Of a stretch of DNA of 27,236 bases, positions 19,864 to 27,236 are shown in pieces. A program made the translations under genes and the position numbers. How positions within the stretch are numbered: the stretch's first letter is position 1; the number at the start of each line of letters is the position of its first letter. The notes below the pieces were generated by a model that searched no databases, was not told where the DNA came from, and saw nothing but the letters and a program-made list of their open reading frames with translations. Origin of the DNA: Chromera velia (Eukaryota; Sar; Chromeraceae); assembly GCA_018398765.1 (NCBI GenBank), contig JAHBMJ010001681.1:1-27236 (forward strand), read 5' to 3'.

Positions 19864-22359
19864 ACTTGGCTGCCTGCCTACTTGGCTGACTGGCAGGACT
19901 GTTGGGTTCCGAAGTCTCCATCTGCCCTGGGGTCTCCTATCTTCTTTCATCTGGGTCCTATTCACCTGGCAGCACGGAGGGGGAGTGAGGAAGCGGTGGA
20001 TACTCTGCTGAGGTTGGGGGGGAGGCTGGAGGCTCGTGCGGGGGTGAGTCTATAGATTCTCCTTGTTTGTTTGTTTGTTTGTTTTCCAGTCCCAGCACAT
20101 CGGCAGCGTTGGAGCCGGATTGTGCCCAAGTGAGGTTAACGAATGATGAATGACTGGGACTCTCAAAAGAAATTCTCTAAAAAACGCCAAGAGGAGGTCT
20201 CGAAGACATCCATGGTCGCCCCGAGTGTACAGATAATCAGGACCCTAAAAATCAGAAGTGAGATTATCTCATTGCCTCCCCAGCTGTCTCAATCCGCACA
20301 AATGCATGCGTGCATGCAGAATGGGTGGACGCCTCTACACCACGCAGTCTCACAGATTCAGAACGTGCATCTGCCAGAGAAGCTCCTCGAGAGGGGCGCA
20401 AATATTCACGCAGAAACAAAAGTAAGTCGCAGAAGGCGGGGGTGGGCAAAGCACAGGCAGAAGCATCAGAGTAGGAGTGGAGTGAATGTGTGCGTCTTGT
20501 TGTCACCTGTGTTCCTCTGTCTCGCCGTATTCACCTGAATGCTTCTCTGTGATTGAGGCACTACCCGGTTGACCACCTTGGTGCATTGCTAACTAGATGA
20601 TGGAGAGATAAAGGGAGATTTTGTTTTTGTTTGTTCGGGTCTGGAATCTCTGTGTAAGTCTGAGTGGTAAGAAACATGTCAATTGAGAAAGCGAAGCCAA
20701 TCCGGACTCTGCCTTTGTTTGTTTGTTCGTTTGTGCAGGATGGAGAGACTGTTCTGGTTGTTGCTGCCTCTTCACGATGGGACAATTTTGTAGTCGTGAA
20801 AAGCCTTCTCAAGAAAGGGGCCAGCCTCAACAGGGGAGCATCGGTAGGCGTCGGCATACATCGTGAGCGAGTGTGTGCTTTTTGTAGCTGCAAGTGTTTT
20901 GATTAAACTAGACCAGAAAATGACACATCAGCTTGAAGGCAGAACATTCCATTTTGTCCTTCCCGTGCACGGAAGTGGTCGGAATTCGAATGACCAATTC
21001 TTTAGTTTCTTTCTTCCTTCAATTATCAACCTCTTGCTAGCTTTCTCTGTAGCATCTCTCTCCATGCAGACTTGATTTGCTCTGTCGCTACCCTTTTCAT
21101 CTTCCACTCACTGACTTTTCATCCTCTCTTCCTTCCACCTTTTCTCGCTCCTTAAATTCTTTGAGGTGAGAGAGCACAAACTTCTTCCGCTCTACGCTTC
21201 CCCATTTCTGCTCTGTTCGATCCTCTGTCACACGCAAAACACAAACAAGTCTTTAATCATTGCTTCGCGTAGACTCTCCAAACACCGCCAGTCAGGTCCA
21301 TGCACCCGTCCACATGCATGTGCTCTGTCTCTGCAGCTGTACCCACAGATGTCGGCGCTCCATTGTGCCGCAAAAAGGGGGCACAACAAAACCCTTGCAG
21401 TTCTTGCTGACAAGTTTGGAGAAGAAGTGAATGCCACAGGACAAGTCGGTTTTCTCTTCTCCTTTCGTGCTTCCTTCTGTTCTTGTTCGAGCCAAGAGAG
21501 AGTGTTGGGTCTCAGGCTCATCATGCGCGAAGGAAATCAGCATAAGGCGCTCTCGCAGCAGTTTTTTATTTTTTCAAACACCATCTGTGTGTTTTCTCGT
21601 GTAAGAACACTCGCACTACGTGTGGGTGGCATCTCTTTCTACTTTCATTTCCTGATCCCGTTGAAAGCAGGCGTGCAAAATTTGTCAGCAGGTTTTGCTC
21701 CTTGAGAGAAGTGGTCATTCTATTCCCCTCGTACTTTTCTGCAGGCGCTGAAGACACCGCTCCATCTGGCTGCAGAGAATGGTCACCAGGGAATCGTCCG
21801 GTGGCTGGTGAAGGAAAAGGGGGCGGCAGTAGAGGCACAAGACGAGGTGCGTGAGTCACCCAAATGCACTTCAGGGGCATAGATTCCTTCTGACCTTCTT
21901 GTGATCTTCTTGAACACTGTGCATGTATTAGTGTGGACATTCGTTTTTGTATTTTCTCCATGGTGTCAATCTGTCGTCCGAATGGACCATGACTGCTGTG
22001 CAGGTCGGTAAAACACCGCTCCATTTGGCTGCTCAAGCAGGACACAAACAAATCGTCCTGGAACTTGTGAGGGAAATGGGGGCCCAATTGATGCCCAGAG
22101 ACAAGGTGGGAGGGAGACGTTTCTTTCTCTTGATTTTCTTGTGTGACTATCGGTTTCGTTTGAGGTGTCACCTATCAGACTGCATCAAGAACAAACAAGA
22201 GAGAGGGAGAGAGGGAAGAAGAAGGAGAGAGAGAGAGATGGTTGGGGAATCAGGTCATTCATGCCCCTGTAACTTTCTCTTTCCCCACTCCCTCCTGCCA
22301 CCCCGCCAACCTTCCTTTGCTCTCGTCTAATTCCGAGGACAGATTTCACGAGCGTGTGA

Positions 22360-22396
<37 letters not shown>

Positions 22397-23484
22397 CGTG
22401 CGTGTGTCCGTGTGGGTGCAGAACGGGTCCACCCCTCTTCACGTGGCTGCTGAGTGGGGCCGGCAGGATGTTGTGGAGGCCTTGGTGAAGATCCTGGGGG
22501 CAGACATTGGGGTAAAAGCCCTGGTGGGTGGGTGGGTCGCTGGCATCGATCGCATTCTTGTCTGTCTGCATAGCATGTGTGCAACATGTAAATGCACATG
22601 CTGTCATAAAAATTCCTTTTCTTCTTGTACGATCGCTTTCCTCTTTGTGGGCTGTGAAAGGGAAGTGCAAAAGACAAGTGTGACGAGTTTTTTGTGGAGC
22701 CGCTGCACGCATCGTTGCATTGTCGTCCACCGGGTTCGATTTTTGTGAATCTGGCCTCAAGTCTGCAAAGGCGAGGCGAAGTCAAACAGCAGTAGTCAAT
22801 TAGCGAAGTCAAACAGCAGTAGTCAAACAGCATCCGTCTGAATGGAATTGGATGAATGGAATTGGATGAATGGAATTGGATGATGCAGTCTGGGGGAGGG
22901 ACAGCCCTTCACTCGGCTGCCAAGTGGGGCCACAAGGACTTGATCGCCTGCCTTGTCAAGATGGGAGCAGATGTGACGGTGTTAGATGACGTCAGTCCTC
23001 TTTTGCATGGCTGTCTTTTCTTGTGCTCTTTCGGGGTGGAATTCGTTTCTATCTCTGTGTTTCTCCAGTTTTCTCTCGTTTTCTCCCCTCCTTCCTTCCC
23101 CCCTTTCTTTTTCCTTCCTTCCTTCCTTCCTTCCTTCCTTTCTTCTTTCCTTCCGTCCTTCCTTTCTTCCTTGCATCGTTTTCTTTTTTTTTACAATTCA
23201 AGTTTTATCGTCTCGTGTGTTTGCAAAATTCTGGCTCATGAAGAGGGGCCCGAAGAGGCAAAGGAATTGAAGGGAACGAAGAGAATCATTTGCCCGCCCT
23301 CTCGCTGGTGTTGACGTGTCATTTCGGGACACTGCCCTTCTTTCATGAGTCTTGCATTGTGTTGAAGCGCATGCAGGACAAAAAGAAGTCGCTTGACTTG
23401 TGGAAGAGCAGCCTCCAGTCTCTGAGGTCTTGCAACAAGGACGTCACTGCTCTGCTGGAGTCTGAAGATGAAGCCTCGAACTGA
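17694..23484 (+). CDS. Ankyrin-repeat protein, one repeat per exon
   Basis: Well-supported exons, all phase 0: 18051–18110, 18603–18662, 19009–19041, 19274–19369, 19522–19656, 19897–20043, 20320–20421, 20739–20843, 21337–21444, 21745–21846, 22004–22105, 22422–22523, 22889–22990 and 23377–23484 (stop). A likely first exon is 17694–17768; 18316–18378 (or 18241–18378) is a related copy. The sum without that copy is 478 residues. Eight exons encode ankyrin repeats of the pattern TPLHLAA.NGH..IV..LV…GA.; five of these are exactly 34 codons. The 32-codon exon at 19274 (IDSGDADELLNLLRLGADL) looks like a degenerate first repeat. The final exon is Lys/Ser/Glu-rich with no domain. Ankyrin stacks bind other proteins; the partner cannot be told. 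There is no signal peptide or membrane segment in the called exons. The 5' end and the borders 19656 and 19897 are the least certain parts. Confidence 0.82.
19832..19864 (+). repeat. CCTG tetranucleotide tract in an ankyrin-gene intron
   Basis: About seven CCTG units followed by degenerate copies run toward the CTGGCAG acceptor at 19896. The tract supplies the pyrimidines of this 3' splice site. The frame through it stays open, so retention would add Leu/Pro/Ala/Cys-rich residues. Confidence 0.85.
22362..22421 (+). repeat. GT microsatellite abutting an ankyrin-exon acceptor
   Basis: About 15 GT units (22362–22392) then GTGC/GTGT variants run into the GGTGCAG acceptor of the exon starting at 22422. 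There is no pyrimidine tract between them. Confidence 0.9.
22776..22888 (+). repeat. Two short tandem repeats before an ankyrin-exon acceptor
   Basis: A 24-bp block (GCGAAGTCAAACAGCAGTAG…) is repeated at 22776 and 22803, 27 bp apart. Next come three perfect copies of AATGGAATTGGATG at 22841–22882, directly followed by the ATGCAG acceptor. Confidence 0.9.
23111..23170 (+). repeat. CCTT pyrimidine tract in the last ankyrin intron
   Basis: A (CTTC)n array lies within the 386-bp intron 22991–23376, about 200 bp before its CATGCAG acceptor. Confidence 0.9.
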
Positions 23485-23689
23485 CATTATGTGGAAGTCT
23501 GGAAGATGAATGAATACTACATCATCAGTGATAAAAAATTTGTTTGCATGATTTAGACGCCTTCAAGTTACTGTTTTTGCCAGCTAGCTTACCAGCGGCA
23601 TAAAAATTAGTATGTATTACGGCTCTAGTTATGGCTATATATAAGTCAACTAAACACTTAGTTGTAATTTCTACTACTGCTACTACTCT
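23485..23689. other. AT-rich sequence after the ankyrin gene
   Basis: This probably contains the ankyrin 3' UTR. Composition falls sharply to AT-rich and ATTAGTATGTATTA-like and CTACTA words begin. I see no gene. Confidence 0.5.
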
Positions 23690-23818
23690 AGTTACTACTA
23701 CTACTACTAACTACTTCTGTATTAGTATGCTACTTATCATCATCATGCGCCATTGCCACCAACCTATAAATAGGCGTCTAACTTTCGATCGGCGGGCTGA
23801 CGGCGGCAATGTATGAGG
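23690..23818 (+). repeat. 130-bp direct repeat, copy 1
   Basis: It begins AGTTACTACTACTACTACTA and passes through CCTATAAATAGGCGTCTA and GATCGGCGGGC to GGCGGCAATGTATGAGGCA. Copy 2 lies at 25096–25224. It abuts the 5' edge of the LINE reading frame. The shared TATAAATA could be a TATA box. Confidence 0.85.
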
Positions 23819-24946
23819 CAAGACAGTCGAAGCCCGCATTGAGGCGGTAGAGAAGGCATTGGGAGCTGTGTTTGGTACTCTCTCTTCTCTGGGCTTTGTT
23901 TCTCACTTTTCTAAAATTACTTTGTTCAAGGCCCTCTGGCTGCCAGTCGTGCTGTATAGATTGGAAACAATCCTACTGAGAAAGACAGATGTTGCCTGCC
24001 TTGATACATTACAGTTACGTTTTGTTCGATGTTGTTTTGGTCTCTCCCATCACTCCTTTGTTTCGCCTTCCCTTCTCTCTCTCTCTCTCTTGAGCCATTC
24101 AATTCTCTACTTGGTAAGTTAAGTGGGGGCTTCATCCAATGCATCAAATCAATCGACCGTGCTCTACCCCGAGCAGTGTGGAATGAGTGCTTGACTAGCT
24201 CGTATGAACCCTTCATTAAGACAGTAAAATGGCTGGCCGTTCCATTAGATTGCTCCCTTTTGTGGCCTCTATTGCCAAACATAGTGGGGGACAAGTTTAA
24301 AAGGAAGGGCAAGGGCAGAAGGAAAAGGGCAGTAAAAAAGATCGTAGAGGGTGCCTGGCTGTCCGACTAGTTAAAAAAAGAAACTAGAAACGTTAAAGAC
24401 AGAGACAGAATTTTCCTCCGCCTTACGAATCTCCTCCCTTTCCAATCAGAGAATCCGATCAGACAGCGTTTGGCCATGCACCTTCTGAGTGAAAAGAAAT
24501 GGTGTCCGAGAAGTGAAATGATAGAGTGCAGTGTTAAACCTCTGCCAAAGAGTCTGTTACAGTCCTCCGCAGGCTTCGGTACGCTTTTTAGGGCTCTCAC
24601 AGGGGGGGATATAGATAGAACCCAACCGGAACGGCTGTGCAATAAATGTTTGTCCCCCTCGCGTATGATTAAAGATGAGGTTCATGTCCTGATGGAATGT
24701 AAGGACACAGAAAGGGAACGGAACAGGCTAAAAGAACTGTACGAAATTGTAAAGCAGAAAGCGCCCATTGACATAAGAATACAGATCGCACAACGCGTTA
24801 CAGGTGCAACCGGGAGGGGCACTTCTGATTATGAGAAAAAAATAAAGGATATAGTGTTGCTGTTGTACATAATCCTGCCTAGAAGCGGTTCCAAAGCTAT
24901 AGCCGACTGTCTCAAGAAGGTCCATTCTGTTGATAAAACAAGTTGA
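23817..24946 (+). pseudogene. LINE (non-LTR retrotransposon) reverse transcriptase, C-terminal remnant
   Basis: The frame opening at 23817 encodes ALWLPVVLYRLETILL followed by LRFVRCCFGL. This is the C-terminal block of non-LTR reverse transcriptases, commonly ALVLPVLLYG.ET followed by a leucine/arginine-rich LR..LG. The frame shifts near the CT tract at 24070–24092, then continues with an in-frame TAG at 24368–24370, to a stop at 24944–24946. Near the end is a CX2CX11HX4C zinc knuckle (CNKC…HVLMEC), usual at LINE termini. The catalytic palm with the YXDD box is absent, since the element begins downstream of it. So this is a 5'-truncated, dead copy. Confidence 0.82.
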
Positions 24947-25634
24947 GGTGAATCGATCCAATTGGCATAGCATTGCAGGCTTCCTCATCCCCCTACCCAT
25001 GAATGTGTACTCTGGGTTGTCCTCAAAGCCTTGCTAGTGGCTTAGGATTTGGCGTCGCTAAATCTAGGATTTAACCCTCTGAGTCAATCATCATCAGTTA
25101 CTACTACTACTACTAACTACTTCTGTATTAGTATACTACTCATCATCATCATACGTCATCGCCACCGACCTATAAATACGCGTCTAGCGTTCGATCGGCG
25201 GGCCAACGGCGGCAATGCATGAGGCAGTCTAGGAGGCAGTCTGATTCTTTACAACAGCACTTCACTTTGATTTATACTTAATTTCATAGGATAGTATTAT
25301 ATACCTAGTACAATACTATTATTACCAATACTACTACTACTGTCGCACTGACTACTATTAGTATAATACTACTACTATTACTATAATTACTACTACCATT
25401 ACAAGTACTACTACTAGTATACTGGTATAATTTTATTTATTTTTTTCTTTTTTTTTTTAAACAACTGTTATTCAAGTGTTGCACAGGTGTTGTTAATGTG
25501 CTGCACAACTTGAAACACACTAGGAATTAAACACAACTTTTGTTAGATGTTGTTGAGGGGGAAAAAAATAGAAAAGAAAGAAGAAAAAAAATCTCCTCTA
25601 ATCGCTTATTTTTTTTTTTTAGAAGAAAAAGGCA
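24945..25634 (+). mobile_element. LINE 3' tail, copy 1 (interrupted)
   Basis: Directly after the LINE stop, 24945–25085 (GAGGTGAATCGATCC … GGATTTAACCCTC) matches 26406–26535. Then 25086–25405 holds the second 130-bp repeat and CTA/TAC triplets that copy 2 lacks. From about 25406 to 25634 the match resumes (CTAGTATACTGGTATAATTT … CTTATTTTTTTT) and ends exactly at a T-rich TAG. Confidence 0.8.
25096..25224 (+). repeat. 130-bp direct repeat, copy 2
   Basis: This is about 90% identical by eye to 23690–23818, including the CTACTA start, CCTATAAATACGCG and GGCGGCAATGCATGAGGCA. It sits inside the LINE 3' tail, between two parts that are contiguous in the other tail copy. That suggests it was inserted there. 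Confidence 0.85.
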
Positions 25635-25859
25635 AAAGGGGAGCAAGCTGGTCGTGAGAATTCTGTGGTTTTCTTGTACAACCAGCCTGTGAAGCTAGCC
25701 TTCAAGTTTGAAGGAGAAGACATTTTTTCTTTTAACCCAATGAGAGACAGCTCTTCTCTTTCCCCGTTTCTCGTGCAAGAGATGGCAGTTGCCATGCTAG
25801 ACTATCTAGCAAATCAATACGGCTGCACGGCTCGTGCAAGCGTCGGGCCAGAAGGATGA
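25635..25859 (+). CDS. Short exon-like ORF, unknown product
   Basis: After the T-rich TAG at 25632–25634 an open frame runs to TGA at 25857–25859 (74 codons). It starts KKKAKGEQAGREN and contains VVFLYNQPVKLAFKFEGEDI and MAVAMLDYLANQYG. I do not recognise the family. Composition is more balanced than its AT-rich surroundings, and the frame lacks an ATG near its start, so it looks like the last exon of a split gene or a captured fragment. The proposed acceptor belongs to the LINE tail. It may equally be a chance ORF. Confidence 0.3.
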   Translation, partial: KGEQAGRENSVVFLYNQPVKLAFKFEGEDIFSFNPMRDSSSLSPFLVQEMAVAMLDYLANQYGCTARASVGPEG

Positions 25860-26404
25860 ATGACTCGTCTGATTATCGAAGGTGGAGACAGAACTCCTAC
25901 ATTATGGGAGAGCACGATCTTCTGAGCACATCAAGAGATCTGCGAGTACCTTATGAGATGGCCGCGGGGTCGATTAGGCTTTCAATGATGCGTTCTTGGT
26001 GTTTGTATGTATGTTTGGGTGTATGATGGTGTATGTACTTAATTGACCGGGTATTTGTTTTTATTGAATTTTCTTCTCTCTTTACTCCTTCCTCATAAAA
26101 ACCAGTTGATCATATATTGCGAGCATAAACTTAAACCTTTGTGGTTCCTTTTTCCCTTGTTGACTGAATTGTGGTATTGATTGCTTCGATTGAGTTGCCA
26201 CTTTGCCTTCGGGCGGCATACTAAGCCAGTGTAGATCTTCGAAAGAGTCTGTCATTAACCTTGTTTCTTCTCTCATCACCTCTCATCCACCCTTGTTTTT
26301 ACTCTCTTTCAAGTTCAGATTGATTCAGAATTCAATGTATAAATGTGGTATGTGCGTGTACCGAGCGCTTATGTCTCTATGCGCCTCCGCAGATGTGGTA
26401 TGTC
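25860..26404. other. No gene seen
   Basis: AT-leaning sequence with no domain-bearing frame. A 65-codon frame on the minus strand (26082–26279) and an 84-codon plus frame (26203–26457) are not supported by any motif. Confidence 0.5.
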
Positions 26405-26765
26405 TTGAGGCGAATCGATCCGATTTACATGTAGGCTTCCTCATCCCCCCTCCATGAATCTGTGTTCTGGATTATCCTCAAAGCCTTATTAGTGGCTTGA
26501 GATCTGGCGTCGCTAGATCTAGGATTTAACCCTCAATCATCATTATCACTACTAGTATACTGGTATAATTTTATTTATGTTTTTTTTTTTTTCTTTCAAA
26601 CAACTGTTATTCAAGTGTTGCACACTGTCAGGTGTTGTTAATATGTTGCACAACTTGAAACACACTAGGAATTAAACATAACTTTTGTTAGATATTGTTG
26701 AGGGGGAAAAAATAGAAAAGAAAGAAAAAAAAAAATCTCCTCTAATCACTTATTTTTTTTCTTTA
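26405..26765 (+). mobile_element. LINE 3' tail, copy 2 (5'-truncated)
   Basis: Homology to the LINE begins at its stop codon (TTGAGGCGAATCGATCC) and ends at CTTATTTTTTTTCTTTAG. Between these it is contiguous, without the 25086–25405 insertion seen in copy 1. Shared marks are GGCTTCCTCATCCCCC, GGCGTCGCTA, TATACTGGTATAATTTT and AACTTGAAACACACTAGG. A 5'-truncated tail is typical of LINE integration. Confidence 0.8.
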
Positions 26766-27236
26766 GCCGACGCCTAGTTCCTGCATGGCTAAATTCCTGT
26801 TTAAATTCTTAGGTGCTTGCAGGGTAGAATCAATATTTTAAATATTATTTTTAATATTCTGTATACATGTGTGCATAGATGTATGGTGTAAAGCGGACGT
26901 CAGACAACATGACTGGCACGCAGGTCTAGAGCTTCGGCTAGTGACCATGTTTGATTTGATTTGATTTGATTTAATTTAATTTGAGGTAGGGCTTAAGCTC
27001 AAATCAAATATCCAGTCAGGGAGGACCTAGTGTTTAAAGACCTATCAAATACGATCAAATATTTGATCAATATGACTTTTAACCTCAAATATGAAGGTCC
27101 CGAAAAAACTTTTGCAAGTACCGATCCGTCACGCATGCTGATTCAAATGAAAAAACCTAAATCTTGATGGTTTGCTCTCAAAAAAAAAACGTTTTGAGCT
27201 GCACTGAAATTGACGTTTCACCCCCTTTTACTTCAT
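26766..27236. other. AT-rich end of window with a TTGAT/TTAAT tract
   Basis: A (TTGAT)n–(TTAAT)n pentanucleotide tract lies at 26950–26984, followed by scattered AATCAAATA and ATCAAATATTTGAT words (the latter a palindrome near 27053–27067). No gene is visible. Confidence 0.6.

Noticed and set aside
19742-19896. Longer version of the first full ankyrin exon, from a TACTCAG acceptor at 19741 joined to a phase-1 donor at 19607
   Set aside because: It is in frame but would translate the CCTG repeat as protein. The GTAAGA donor at 19657 with the GGCAG acceptor at 19896 is simpler and phase 0 like the rest.
1275-23484. Dinoflagellate origin
   Set aside because: Dinoflagellate introns often use GC or GA donors; every well-supported donor here is GT. 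This argues against but does not exclude it.
23236-23487. 83-codon minus frame opposite the last ankyrin exon
   Set aside because: It is the antisense shadow of the terminal exon.

Overview
This is nuclear DNA from a eukaryote. It has split genes with GT–AG introns, long intrinsically disordered protein tails, many tetranucleotide microsatellites and a decayed LINE. My best guess is an alveolate alga of the chromerid type (Chromera/Vitrella-like). That rests on the intron style, TGCATGCA-type motifs and a starch-binding domain on a cytoskeletal motor, and it is an inference, not a match. Dinoflagellate origin looks unlikely because all well-supported donors are GT.

Layout. (1) 1–1174: no recognisable gene; a TGCATGCA cluster lies upstream of the first gene. 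(2) 1275–3679 (+): five-exon bestrophin-like anion channel gene. (3) 3680–6325: about 2.6 kb between two convergent genes, AT-rich in the middle, with an inverted GGGAAATC minisatellite and inverted AATG/ATTC microsatellites. (4) 6326–16810 (−): a ten-exon gene for a kinesin-14-type motor of about 2,535 residues. All exons join in frame. The N-terminus carries a CBM20 (starch-binding) domain; then follow a disordered linker, coiled-coil neck, motor (P-loop, SSRSH, DLAGSE) and a disordered tail of about 1,470 residues in one exon. (5) 16811–17693: divergent intergenic region. (6) 17694–23484 (+): an ankyrin-repeat gene in which each repeat occupies its own exon of about 102 bp with phase-0 introns, preceded by a tandemly duplicated pair of 5' exons. 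(7) 23485–27236: AT-rich repeat territory with the 3' part of a dead LINE, two copies of its 3' tail, a 130-bp direct repeat flanking it and one small exon-like ORF.

The most notable item is the CBM20–kinesin fusion. It would physically link an α-glucan-binding module to a microtubule motor, which makes sense in a cell that keeps starch granules in the cytosol. A second general feature is the splice acceptor: 24 of 26 well-supported introns end in YGCAG.

Nothing in the sequence shows that the bestrophin, kinesin and ankyrin proteins act together. The kinesin and ankyrin genes are head-to-head and could share a promoter region.
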